NCBI GenBank assembly: GCA_965248765.1
Contig: CBDFKF010000004.1
Location: 1,612,001 to 1,676,000 of the forward strand
Direction: 5' to 3'
Length of the DNA stretch: 64,000 nt
From: CBDFKF01 sp965248765
Lineage (GTDB): Bacteria > Pseudomonadota > Alphaproteobacteria > VGEJ01
This document shows positions 35,022-43,855 of the stretch, in pieces. Each line of letters starts with the position of its first letter. Within the stretch, counting starts at the first letter, position 1. A program made the translations under genes and the position numbers. The notes below the pieces were generated by a model, which was not told where the DNA came from, did no database searches, and worked only from the letters and a program-made list of their open reading frames with translations.

Positions 35022-36035
35022 ATGGCAAGAAAGACCTTTCGCCAGGCGGTTCACGAAGCACTGGCCCACGAGATGCGGCGCGATCCCAAGGTCGTGGTGA
35101 TCGGCGAGGACGTGTCGGGCGGCCTCGGTGCTCCAGGAGAGCAGGACGCATGGGGCGGTCCCCAGAGCGTGACGAAGGGATTGATGCCGGAGTTCGGACG
35201 CGAGCGGGTGCTGGACACGCCAATCAGCGAGAGCGCGTTCATCGGCGCCGCGGCGGGTGCGGCGGCGACCGGGCTCAGGCCTGTAGCGGAGTTGATGTTC
35301 GTCGACTTCATGGGCGTCTGCTTCGACCAAATCTTCAATCAAGCCGCCAAGTTCCGCTACATGTTTGGGGGCAAGGCGGTGACGCCGTTGGTGATCCGGA
35401 CCATGTACGGGGCCGGCCTCCGTGCCGCCAGCCAGCACAGCCAGAGCCTGTATCCCATGTTCACCCATGTGCCGGGCCTGAAAGTGGTCCTGCCTTCGTC
35501 GGCCTATGAGGCCAAGGGTCTCCTAATCCAAGCGATCCGGGATGATGATCCGGTCGTCTTCTTCGAACACAAGGCGCTGTACGACATGGAAGAAGAGGTG
35601 CCGGACGAGGCCTATACGATCCCCTTTGGCGAAGCCAACCTGACCCGCGAGGGCGACGATGTGACGATCGTCGCGTTCGGTCGGATGGTGCATCTCGCCA
35701 ACCAGGTGGCCGACGAGCTCGAGAAAGACGACATCGGCTGTACGGTGATCGATCCGCGTACGACCTCGCCGCTGGACGAAGACGCAATCATCGAGGCGGT
35801 GGAGGATACCGGCCGGCTGGTGATCGTGGACGAGGCGAGTCCGCGCTGCAACATGGCGGCCGACGTTTCCGCGCTGGTCGCCCAGAATGCATTCTCCGCG
35901 CTCAAGGCTCCGATCAAGATGGTGACCCCGCCCCACACGCCGGTGCCGTTCGCGCCGGAGCTGGAGGATGCATATATCCCCAGCACCGACCGCGTTGCCG
36001 AGGCAGTGCGATCCGTCATGGGCGGCAAGTCGTGA
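35022..36035 (+). CDS. acoB: Thiamine-diphosphate dehydrogenase E1 beta subunit
   Basis: 337 residues, start ATG 35022, 11 bp after acoA, behind GAGGAG. The opening RKTFRQAVHEALAHEMRRDP is followed by VVVIGEDVSGGLGAPGE, then RVLDTPISESAFIGAAAGAA, PVAELMFVDFMGVCFDQIFNQAAKF and YMFGGKAVTPLVIRT. The C-terminal transketolase domain carries CTVIDPRTTSPLDEDAIIE. It is the beta half of an alpha2-beta2 E1. Stop and the next start overlap (TGA/GTG within 36032-36035), implying coupled translation of E2. Confidence 0.85.
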   Translation: MARKTFRQAVHEALAHEMRRDPKVVVIGEDVSGGLGAPGEQDAWGGPQSVTKGLMPEFGRERVLDTPISESAFIGAAAGAAATGLRPVAELMFVDFMGVCFDQIFNQAAKFRYMFGGKAVTPLVIRTMYGAGLRAASQHSQSLYPMFTHVPGLKVVLPSSAYEAKGLLIQAIRDDDPVVFFEHKALYDMEEEVPDEAYTIPFGEANLTREGDDVTIVAFGRMVHLANQVADELEKDDIGCTVIDPRTTSPLDEDAIIEAVEDTGRLVIVDEASPRCNMAADVSALVAQNAFSALKAPIKMVTPPHTPVPFAPELEDAYIPSTDRVAEAVRSVMGGKS

Positions 36036-37153
36036 GCGAGGATATCCGGGCCGTCACCATGCCCAAGTGGGGACTGTCGATGACCGAGGGCATGGTCGCC
36101 CAATGGAACGTGGCTGAGGGAACGGAGGTCAAAACAGGCGACGAGATCGTCGAGATCGAGACCACCAAGATCACCAACGTCTACGAGAGCCCGGTCAGCG
36201 GCACTGTGCGCCGCCTGGTCGTGGCTGAGGGCGAGACCGTACCTGTGCAGGCGCTGCTTGCGGTTGTGGCCGAGCCCTCCACACCCGATGCCGACATCGA
36301 CGCCTACATCGAGAAGTACCAGGCAGACTTTGGCGAGTGGCTCGCGAAGGCCGACACCGGGCCCGAATATCAGACCGTCGAGGTGGCGGGCCTAAATCTC
36401 CGTTTCCTCAAGCTGGGCGAGGCTGAAGGACCGCCGTTACTGCTTCTGCACGGCTTTGGTGGCGATCTCAACAACTGGATGTTCAACTATCCGGCGCTTG
36501 CGGAAACGCACACTGTCTATGCCCTCGATCTCCCAGGGCATGGTGCTTCGAGCAAAGGGATCACGGCAGGCGACATCGCGACGATCGCGACGGCTGTCCT
36601 CGGTTTCATGGATACTGTGGGGATCGGCGCCGCCCACCTTATCGGCCACTCCATGGGCGGCGGCGTAGCTCTAAAACTCGGACTCGATCATCCCGATCGC
36701 GCGGCCTCACTGACGCTGATCTCCCCGACCGGCCTCGGCGCCGATATCAACGTCGATTACATCCGCGGCTTCATCGAGGCTAGCCGCCGCAAGGAGATGA
36801 AACCGGTGCTTTCCCAGCTGTTTGCCGATGAGTCATTGGTCAGCGGGGACATGGTGAACGAGGTTCTCAAGTACAAGCGTTTAGATGGCGTGGTAGCGGC
36901 GCTGAAAACGGTCGCGGCTGGCGCCTTCGCTGAGGGCCGGCAGGTGTTGGTGCTGACCGACCGCTTGGGCGAGCTCAAAGTCCCTGCCCAGTGCATTTGG
37001 GGCGGTGATGACCGGATAGTGCCGCCGGAACACGCAGGCGCGCTGCCGGAGGTCATTGCAGTCCACACGCTCGCGGCGACCGGCCACATGGCGCACATGG
37101 AGAAGGCGGCCGACGTCAATCGATTGATCGAGGAGTTTGTGGGTGGCACCTGA
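36032..37153 (+). CDS. acoC: AcoC-type E2: lipoyl domain fused to alpha/beta hydrolase
   Basis: 373 residues from GTG 36032. Residues 1-80 are a lipoyl domain: MPKWGLSMTEGMVAQWNV and EIVEIETTKITNVYESPVSG, with lipoyl lysine 46. A short linker leads to an alpha/beta hydrolase core, PPLLLLHGFGGDLNNWM, DLPGHGASSKG, LIGHSMGGGVALKLGLDHPD (nucleophile Ser207), GGDDRIVPPEHA and ATGHMAHME. This is the AcoC layout of acetoin dehydrogenase systems, in which the hydrolase replaces the usual 2-oxoacid acyltransferase core. A peripheral-subunit-binding region is not obvious. No E3 gene follows, so a shared lipoamide dehydrogenase elsewhere is implied. Confidence 0.88.
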   Translation: MSEDIRAVTMPKWGLSMTEGMVAQWNVAEGTEVKTGDEIVEIETTKITNVYESPVSGTVRRLVVAEGETVPVQALLAVVAEPSTPDADIDAYIEKYQADFGEWLAKADTGPEYQTVEVAGLNLRFLKLGEAEGPPLLLLHGFGGDLNNWMFNYPALAETHTVYALDLPGHGASSKGITAGDIATIATAVLGFMDTVGIGAAHLIGHSMGGGVALKLGLDHPDRAASLTLISPTGLGADINVDYIRGFIEASRRKEMKPVLSQLFADESLVSGDMVNEVLKYKRLDGVVAALKTVAAGAFAEGRQVLVLTDRLGELKVPAQCIWGGDDRIVPPEHAGALPEVIAVHTLAATGHMAHMEKAADVNRLIEEFVGGT

Positions 37154-37168
37154 GGCATCGAGGCGCCC

Positions 37169-37435
37169 GTGGGGAAAGACATCGTGCGCGCCATCATCGC
37201 CATCATCGCCGAAAAGAAAGAGATCGACCCGAGCTCGATCGCGCTCGATACTAAGCTAACGGACCTCGGCTTCGATTCCTTGGACGTCATCGAATTTATC
37301 TTCGCGGTCGAACAACGCTTTGATATCGACGTTCCCTACAATCCGAGCGATGCAGACGCGCTCGAGTTCGACACCGTGAGCCAAGTGGTAGGCGCGGTCG
37401 AGAAGGTGGTGACCGAGCAGCGCGCTGCCGACTGA
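37169..37435 (+). CDS. Acyl carrier protein
   Basis: 88 residues from GTG 37169, 15 bp after the E2 gene. The stretch LTDLGFDSLDVIEFIFAVEQ contains the phosphopantetheine-accepting Ser37 in the DSLD motif. Helix IV (DALEFDTVSQVVGAVEKVV) completes the four-helix ACP fold. It would be charged by a holo-ACP synthase and present acyl groups to the ketosynthase that follows. It is not the housekeeping AcpP by context (no fabG or fabF-acpP cluster); more like a specialised carrier. Confidence 0.85.
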   Translation: MGKDIVRAIIAIIAEKKEIDPSSIALDTKLTDLGFDSLDVIEFIFAVEQRFDIDVPYNPSDADALEFDTVSQVVGAVEKVVTEQRAAD

Positions 37436-37536
37436 AGAGGACGCTCCCCGCCCGCGGTCCCGTGCCAGCCAACACATCCAACTCCTCGAACGCGCTGCCG
37501 GCCTCTACACGGAGCCCAGCGTAGACGAAGACCCCG

Positions 37537-38763
37537 GTGACGACAGTGAACAAGCGCGTGGTAGTGACGGGGATGGGCGTGGTCTCGGCACTCGGCGCCA
37601 ACGCGGAAGCGTTCGCACGGGCCCTGTTCGCCAACGAAAGCGGAATCGGGCCGATTGTTGAGATCCCGACCGAGTATCTCAACGTACGGATGGCGGCCGA
37701 AGTGAAGGGTTTCGTGCCGCGCACCCACTTTCCGGGGAGCCGCAGCAGCCTGCTCGATCGTTTTGCCCAGTTCGCGCTGGTGGCGGCGCACGAGGCCGTT
37801 GAGCAAGCCGCACCGCCCTTCGCTGATGGTCTCGGCGCTCGGACGGCCACCGTCGTTGGCACCGGCATCGGCGGGCTTGGCGCCCAGGACGACAATTTCC
37901 ACAAAATCTATGCAGAGGACGTCAAACGCGTACACCCCTTTATCATCCCACGGGTGATGGGAAGCGCAGCGGCGAGCCACATCAGCATGGAATGGGGATT
38001 GACGGGGCCGGCCTACGCGGTCTCCAGCGCGTGCGCGTCCGCCACGCACGCGATTGGCCAGGGTTTCCACATGGTGCGCTCGGGACTCGCTAAAGCGGCC
38101 GTCGTCGGCGGTGCGGAAGCGTGCATTACGTTCGGCGGCATGAAGGCGTGGGAGGCAATGCGCGTGATGAGCACCGACACTTGCCGCCCCTTCAGCCGCG
38201 ACCGCAGCGGGATGGTGCTTGGCGAGGGGGCTGGCGTGTTCGTCCTAGAAACACGCGACGACGCGCGGGACCGCGGAGCCCGCATCCTTGCCGAGATCGC
38301 CGGTTTCGGTATGAGCGCCGATGCCGGCGACATCGTCCAGCCCGCGGTCGACGGTGCGGCACGGGCAATGCGTGCGGCGCTAGACGACGCCGGCCTGGCG
38401 CGACAGGAGGTGAGCTATATCAATGCCCACGGCACAGGGACGGCGAGTAACGATGTGACAGAAACGGCGGCCATTCATGCCGTGTTCGGCGACCATGCCG
38501 AGCGCCTCGCTGTTTCTTCCACCAAAGGCGCGCACGGGCATGCACTGGGTGCTGGCGGCGCGCTCGAGCTCGCGGCGACGATTCTTGGGATCACCCACGG
38601 TCTGCTGCCGCCCACGGTTAACTTCACCGAGCCTGATCCGGCGTGTGACCTAGACTACGTCCCCAACCAAGCACGCCCGGCGTCCACAACGGCCGCGCTC
38701 TCCAACTCGTTCGCTTTCGGTGGTCTGAACGCCGTGCTTGCGGTCCGCCGATACGACGGTTGA
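37537..38763 (+). CDS. Beta-ketoacyl-ACP synthase, FabF-like
   Basis: 408 residues from GTG 37537. The thiolase-fold motifs are complete: VVVTGMGVVSALG, GTGIGGLGAQDDNF, the nucleophile Cys166 in AVSSACASATHAIGQG, PFSRDRSGMVLGEGAGVFVLE, NAHGTGTASND and KGAHGHALGAGGALELAAT (the two catalytic His), and NSFAFGGLNAVLAV. It condenses acyl groups with malonyl-ACP. It lies 101 bp after a dedicated acyl carrier protein at the end of the Aco-like operon, so the pair may build an acyl chain from the dehydrogenase product. The substrate cannot be inferred. Confidence 0.88.
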   Translation: MTTVNKRVVVTGMGVVSALGANAEAFARALFANESGIGPIVEIPTEYLNVRMAAEVKGFVPRTHFPGSRSSLLDRFAQFALVAAHEAVEQAAPPFADGLGARTATVVGTGIGGLGAQDDNFHKIYAEDVKRVHPFIIPRVMGSAAASHISMEWGLTGPAYAVSSACASATHAIGQGFHMVRSGLAKAAVVGGAEACITFGGMKAWEAMRVMSTDTCRPFSRDRSGMVLGEGAGVFVLETRDDARDRGARILAEIAGFGMSADAGDIVQPAVDGAARAMRAALDDAGLARQEVSYINAHGTGTASNDVTETAAIHAVFGDHAERLAVSSTKGAHGHALGAGGALELAATILGITHGLLPPTVNFTEPDPACDLDYVPNQARPASTTAALSNSFAFGGLNAVLAVRRYDG

Positions 38764-38793
38764 GGCTATTGCAGCCCTACGAGCCCCATGGGT

Positions 38794-39951
38794 TCAGTGT
38801 GACGGCTTCCGACCGTAGGCCCGGGCCATCGCAAGCTGGCGCTGGCACAGATCCAGGCTACGGCGCGCTCGCTCACTCCACTCGCTAGTCGAATCGAGGG
38901 CAAGATAACGCTCGAAGCTCGCGACCGCCTCGGCGTATGCGCCCTCACGGACGTGCAGCTCAGCGAGGTTGAAGACCGCGTCGGCGTAGCCGGGATCGGC
39001 AGCCACCGCTTTCTCCAGCGCCTTCTTGGCTCCCGGCGCATCGCCGCCCGTGTCCTTGAGATCGGCGAGGTTGTACCACGCCTCGGCGTAATCGGGATCG
39101 AGGGCCAGCGCCCGCTCCAAATTAAGCCGCGCCTCCTGTGGCTCGTCGCGGTCCCGCAATACATTCGCGAGGTTGAACAAAATCGTTGAATCCGAGTGGT
39201 CGATGTCGAGGCAGCGCCGATACAAAGCCTCCGCGCGATCGAGATCGCCGTCTTCCACCGCCGTCTCGGCCGCGGCGAAGAGATCGTCCACACGCGGGCC
39301 GTCGCCTTCCGCCATTGGCAACCGCAGTTGGCCATCCAACTCAGCATCGGCCGTGCCGAGTTTCATGACGAGACCGCCGACCTCCGAACGGGTGAGCCTG
39401 ACTTGTGCCAGGTGGGGACCCGCCGCGCGCTGGTCGCGCAGCCGCAGGACGTAAAGGCTGGCGAGGATGTCGGAAATACTAACGCCCTCGTCGACGAGGC
39501 GCGCTACCTCCCGCGCGGCCACAAGGTCGCGAAAACCGCACACTTGATCGACCGGCTCGATCACATCGAACAGTGCGAGCAGGCGGGCGGTGTCCTCATG
39601 GAGGCCGGCTTGAGCAGCCAGCGTGTCAAGCGGTATCGATCGTTCTACTGTCGGCAGCGGGTCGCGGCGGCCGATCGCTCTCAGGAAAGCGTTCTCGCTC
39701 ATACAATCGATGCCGCGATCGCCGGCCGTCTTGAGCCACCGCCCAACGCGGCCGGCGAGTAGGCGATGGGCGCCGTGGCCCACCACGGGAACCTGTGTAC
39801 GGCGGCTGACGCCGCGGCGGACCGTGCCGCTGTGCGCCGCTACGGCTTCCGAAGCCTCACGACGCGATATGGCCGCCAGGCGACCAAGGAAGACGACGAC
39901 CTTGCCTTCGAAGGCCACGCGGCCCGGATCGACGATGCTGAGCGCTTGCAT
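38794..39951 (-). CDS. BRCT + MerR-like + TPR protein in the NHEJ operon
   Basis: 385 residues. The N-terminus reads FEGKVVVFLGRLAAISRREA, then SEAVAAHSGTVRRGVSRRTQ and a loop with VPVVGHGAHRLL, the beta-alpha pattern of a BRCT domain (residues 10-95). A MerR-like segment follows: LDTLAAQAGLHEDTARLLAL, FRDLVAAREVARLVDEG. Residues 215-365 carry three to four TPRs, for instance STILFNLANVLRDRDEPQEA and AEAWYNLADLKDTGGDAPGA. It is the third gene after ligD and ku on the same strand, 21 bp downstream of ku. BRCT domains commonly bind DNA-repair partners, so a repair or regulatory role with Ku/LigD is a reasonable inference. I know no described function. Confidence 0.78.
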   Translation of the reverse strand: MQALSIVDPGRVAFEGKVVVFLGRLAAISRREASEAVAAHSGTVRRGVSRRTQVPVVGHGAHRLLAGRVGRWLKTAGDRGIDCMSENAFLRAIGRRDPLPTVERSIPLDTLAAQAGLHEDTARLLALFDVIEPVDQVCGFRDLVAAREVARLVDEGVSISDILASLYVLRLRDQRAAGPHLAQVRLTRSEVGGLVMKLGTADAELDGQLRLPMAEGDGPRVDDLFAAAETAVEDGDLDRAEALYRRCLDIDHSDSTILFNLANVLRDRDEPQEARLNLERALALDPDYAEAWYNLADLKDTGGDAPGAKKALEKAVAADPGYADAVFNLAELHVREGAYAEAVASFERYLALDSTSEWSERARRSLDLCQRQLAMARAYGRKPSH

Positions 39952-39972
39952 CGAGCGACCCTTCTGTACCCC

Positions 39973-40833
39973 TTAAGCCGATCGGGCGCGGCGCGGTTTG
40001 GCTTTGGCGGTGCGCGATGCCGCCGCGCGGCGTTTGCTGCGGGCCGGCGGCTTCTTCGCCGTGCCCTCCTCGAGGCTCTTTTTGAGCGCATCCATCAGAT
40101 TGATGACTCTACCACGCTCCGGCGTCTTGGCGATGACGGGGCGGCTTCCCTTAAGCTTGGCCTTGACGACCTCCAGAAGCGCCTTTTGGTATGCATCCTC
40201 GAAGCCGGTAGCATCGAAACGGCCGCCGTTCTGATCGATGATCTGCTCGGCGATGCCGATCATGCTGGGATCGAGCGGCTCATCGCCGATATCGCTGAAA
40301 TACTCCTCGTGCGCCCGTACCTCGTTGGCCGCACGCAGCGTCGTCATGACGAAGCCACGATCGCGTACCGTTAGCACGACTTGACGTTCACGCCCGGATA
40401 TGACGACGCGTGCGAGCGCTGCCTTGCCTCGCTCTTTCATCGCGTTATGGATGACCCGATAGGTCTCCTCGGCGACCGGTCCGTCGGGCGCGAGGTAGTA
40501 AGCGGCATCAAGAAACATCGGATCGATTTCGTTCGCGTCGATGAAATCATCAATCGTTATCGTCTTTGAGCTCTCGATCTGGATCGCGTCTAGATCCTCA
40601 TCATCAACGATGACGTACTGATCCTTCTCAAACTCGTAGCCGCGCACAAGATCGCCGCGCTCGACCTGGCCGAGTTCGGGGTCGTGCGGCTTGAACTGCA
40701 CGCGGTTATGGCTGTCCTTGTGCAGCATGTTAAAACTGATGCGGTTGACCGTAGTGGTCGCGGTGAAAAGCCGGACCGGGCAAGAGACCAGCGACAGTTT
40801 GAGATAGCCCTTCCAACTCGCACGCGGCGCCAT
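39973..40833 (-). CDS. ku: Bacterial Ku protein (non-homologous end joining)
   Basis: 286 residues, the usual size for bacterial Ku. It opens ASWKGYLKLSLVSCPVRLFT, with FNMLHKDSHNRVQFKPHDPE, then VRGYEFEKDQYVIVDDEDL, followed by IDPMFLDAAYYLAPDGPVAE and GKAALARVVISGRERQVVL. The Ku bridge and core barrel are complete, and the tail is Lys/Arg-rich (SKRRAAASRTAKAKPRRARS), fitting DNA-end binding. Homodimeric Ku threads onto double-strand ends and recruits LigD. The gene is 24 bp after ligD and 21 bp before the BRCT-TPR gene, one operon. Confidence 0.93.
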   Translation of the reverse strand: MAPRASWKGYLKLSLVSCPVRLFTATTTVNRISFNMLHKDSHNRVQFKPHDPELGQVERGDLVRGYEFEKDQYVIVDDEDLDAIQIESSKTITIDDFIDANEIDPMFLDAAYYLAPDGPVAEETYRVIHNAMKERGKAALARVVISGRERQVVLTVRDRGFVMTTLRAANEVRAHEEYFSDIGDEPLDPSMIGIAEQIIDQNGGRFDATGFEDAYQKALLEVVKAKLKGSRPVIAKTPERGRVINLMDALKKSLEEGTAKKPPARSKRRAAASRTAKAKPRRARSA

Positions 40834-40857
40834 ACAGTTTTCTCCTCCGGCTCTTCC

Positions 40858-43440
40858 CTAACGCTTTACACTTACACCGTTCCGTAGCTGTTTGTTAATC
40901 CCCAATTTTCTCTCGAGGTCTCGAGTGATTGGGGCGGCGCTGTCGGCTATGCCCTGCCACGGATCGATCGTGAGGGCCGATAGGCGCTCAGGCACGGTCC
41001 GGTAGTCCAATGCTCGGGGGTCATCGAGATCGGCAAGTTCCGGCCAATCAAGCGGTGTTGCTACAGGCACACCCTTCCGGGCACGCAACGAATACGAGCC
41101 AACAGCCGTAGCGCTGCGGGCATTGCGCAGGTAGTCAGCATAGATGCGGCCGCGGCGAGCTGCCTTGGCGGGCGAGGCGGTATATCGCTTGGGGTGCTTC
41201 TCGGCGAGCTGTGCCACGAATCCTAGCGCTAATGCCTTGGCCGTTGGCCAGCCATGGCGGCGCTTCACTGGCACAACGACGTGGAGCCCCTTGCCGCCGG
41301 TGGTGCGTACGAAGCCGATGAGGCCGATTCGCCCGAGTTCGTCCCGGACCTCCTGCGCTGCTTGAACCACCGTGCGCCAGTTGAGGCCCACGTCGGGGTC
41401 AAGATCGATGACGATGCGGTCAGGCCGCTCGGGCTTGTCGACCCGGCATCCCCAGGGGTGGAACTCGACAACTCCGAATTGCGCTAGCGTGAATAGGCCT
41501 TTGGCGTCAGCGATATAGATGAAATCCGCACGCTCCTCCGACTCCGCTTCATGGAGCGGTATGCGATGGATGTGTTCGGGCATGCCAGCTGTGGCGTGGC
41601 GCTGGTAGAATACGTCGTCGATCTTGCCACTGGGGCAGCGGACAAGGGTGAGTGGACGATCCACGATCTCCGGCACCATCCACTCGGCGACCTTGGCATA
41701 GTACAGCGCCAGATCCAGCTTGGTCGGCCCGTCGCGGCCGAACATGCGGCGGTCGGGATTAGTGATCCACACCGCGGCGAGATCGGCATCGCTGACATGG
41801 CGCCGTGGTCCAGCGGTCGCGGCTGCTGCAGCGCGCGCCCCGGGCCTGAGGCCTTTGTAGCGTCCGGCCCGCAATCGTCCCTCGCTGGTGCGCGCGCTGT
41901 ATTCGATATCGGCGATTCGCCGTGGCTCGACCCAGGTAGCGGCGCGCTTGTCTTTGAGGCCTTGCAGGGTAAAGACGGGTTGGTCGCAGCGGTGCGGCTG
42001 CAGCTCGTCGCGAAGTCGCTTGGCCTCGCGCGCCGAGAAACCTGTGCCCACACGCCCGACGTAGCGCAGGCCTTGGCCGAAAGGCTCGGCGAGGAGTAGC
42101 GATGACAAGCCACCGGCTGCAGCCGATTCCGCGTAGCCGACGATGACAAAATCGCCGCGTGCCGCGCACTTGACCTTGATCCAGCTCTTGGAACGTCCAG
42201 GCGTGTAGACCGATCGCGCTTTCTTGGAAACGATGCCCTCGAGGCCAAGGCGCTGCGCTTGGTCGAGGAACTCGGCGCCGCGGCCGACGATGTGCTCGCT
42301 GTAATGCAGCGGTCCGTGGTCGAAGATGACCGGGTCGAGCAGCGCCTGTAGTGCTTTCTTGCGGGCGATGAGGGGACTGCGACCGAGGTCGCGACCGTCG
42401 AGATACGGAAGGTCGAAACAAAAGAAAACCAACTGCTCGGTCGCGGATTCGGCGAGAGCGTGCTGCAGCGCAGCGAAACTCGTCGCGCCACTGCCGACCT
42501 GGACGCAGACCTCGCCGTCGATAACCGCCGACCGGCAAGCGAGCGCACCGAGCTCCTCGGCAATAGGCGCGTAGCGTTCGGTCCAGTCATGGCCATTGCG
42601 AGTGAACATGCGGACAGCACCGTCGGCGATGCGCGCGAGGGTGCGGTAGCCGTCGTACTTGATCTCGTGGAGCCACCCTGCATCTGTCGGAACGCTGTCG
42701 ATGAGGCTTGCGAGCTGGGGGCGTGGCCGGCGCGGCAACGGTGCCTCGCGCGCGTCAGCGATTCTGGAGGCGGTCGGTGCGCGCAAACGACGGCGGCCGG
42801 CCTTTCGCGCGGGCTCGGCTCCGGCTGCAGCGGCCGCAATCTCCTCTAGATTGCGACCGGTAAGCAAACTCAGTGGCTCGTCCTCCGTGACTATACCGTC
42901 CGCCTCGGCGCGCGCGTAAATGTCGCGTTCCTTGATCAGAAGCCAAGCGTTGCCCTTTTGATCGTCCGCATTCTTGAGGCGCACCAACGTCCAGCCGCCC
43001 TTTAATTTCTTGCCGTCAAGGCGGAACTTAATCTGGCCCTTGCGGTAGTCTGCCTCGACGTCGCCCATGGGCACCCACGTCCCACGGTCCCAGACCATGA
43101 CCGCCCCACCGCCGTATTGACCTTTCGGGATGTTGCCCTCGAAATCGGCGTAGTCGAGCGGATGATCCTCGACGTGAACCGCGAGTCGCCGCACCTTCGG
43201 ATCGAGGCTCGGACCCTTGGTGACGGCCCAGCTCTTGAGGACCCCACCGATCTCGAGGCGGAGATCGTAGTGCAGCGCGCGAGCGCCGTGTTTTTGGACG
43301 ACGAATACATCGCCACCTCGCCCGGCCGGGCATGGCACCGGCTCCGGCGTCCGCGCGAAGTCGCGCTTGCGGCGATAGGAAGCGAGCTCGGTCTCGCTCG
43401 TGGTCCTGCCGGCATTCCGGTTGGCGGTGGCTTTCGCCAT
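40858..43440 (-). CDS. ligD: ATP-dependent DNA ligase D (phosphoesterase-ligase-polymerase)
   Basis: 860 residues with three domains in the order PE-LIG-POL. The 3'-phosphoesterase part (about 40-165) has FVVQKHGARALHYDLRLE and VEDHPLDYADFEGNIPKGQY. The ligase (about 230-540) carries the adenylation motif HEIKYDGYRTLARI (Lys261), ending in an OB-like domain with LRDELQPH. The polymerase (about 560-855) shows PDRRMFGRDGPTKLDLALYY, then FTLAQFGVVEFHPWGCR and RIVIDLDPDVGLNWRTVV, the divalent-metal DxD. It seals and repairs double-strand ends with Ku. Complete frame, first gene of the ligD-ku-BRCT operon. Confidence 0.94.
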   Translation of the reverse strand: MAKATANRNAGRTTSETELASYRRKRDFARTPEPVPCPAGRGGDVFVVQKHGARALHYDLRLEIGGVLKSWAVTKGPSLDPKVRRLAVHVEDHPLDYADFEGNIPKGQYGGGAVMVWDRGTWVPMGDVEADYRKGQIKFRLDGKKLKGGWTLVRLKNADDQKGNAWLLIKERDIYARAEADGIVTEDEPLSLLTGRNLEEIAAAAAGAEPARKAGRRRLRAPTASRIADAREAPLPRRPRPQLASLIDSVPTDAGWLHEIKYDGYRTLARIADGAVRMFTRNGHDWTERYAPIAEELGALACRSAVIDGEVCVQVGSGATSFAALQHALAESATEQLVFFCFDLPYLDGRDLGRSPLIARKKALQALLDPVIFDHGPLHYSEHIVGRGAEFLDQAQRLGLEGIVSKKARSVYTPGRSKSWIKVKCAARGDFVIVGYAESAAAGGLSSLLLAEPFGQGLRYVGRVGTGFSAREAKRLRDELQPHRCDQPVFTLQGLKDKRAATWVEPRRIADIEYSARTSEGRLRAGRYKGLRPGARAAAAATAGPRRHVSDADLAAVWITNPDRRMFGRDGPTKLDLALYYAKVAEWMVPEIVDRPLTLVRCPSGKIDDVFYQRHATAGMPEHIHRIPLHEAESEERADFIYIADAKGLFTLAQFGVVEFHPWGCRVDKPERPDRIVIDLDPDVGLNWRTVVQAAQEVRDELGRIGLIGFVRTTGGKGLHVVVPVKRRHGWPTAKALALGFVAQLAEKHPKRYTASPAKAARRGRIYADYLRNARSATAVGSYSLRARKGVPVATPLDWPELADLDDPRALDYRTVPERLSALTIDPWQGIADSAAPITRDLERKLGINKQLRNGVSVKR

Positions 43441-43855
43441 GGCGGCCGATACTATCCCTCCGTTGGGGCGATCACCACGGGCCGAGCCAGTGGTAGGCTG
43501 AGCATGTTATCTCGTGGCGTGATGCCGATCACTGCGCAGGCTGCGGGGATGGGCAGAATCGGCCGACGACACCTGATCTCCGCGCGATGCCGCCGGGGGC
43601 GGATCCGCGGGTTGACCTAAGGGGTCGGTTGAGCGGTAGGCTGACCCTGGTGACGCACCTCGATACTCGCATCTCGCGCTCTGTCTTGTTCCTTGCCGGA
43701 CCAGACTGGACGCCGACCGCGAAGCACGCTTCCGCGCTCGCTTTGCCGATCGCTCGATTCCCTTCCTTCGCGTCGTCCTGCCGGTAGCAATCACGCTTTA
43801 CCTATTCTTTCTGTTCTGGGACTACGCGATCGACCCGGGCGAGCTCCGCAACACC

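Noticed and set aside
41484..42839. 451-residue minus-strand frame inside ligD
   Set aside because: Out of frame with ligD and Ser/Arg/Pro-rich; ligD is complete in its own frame.
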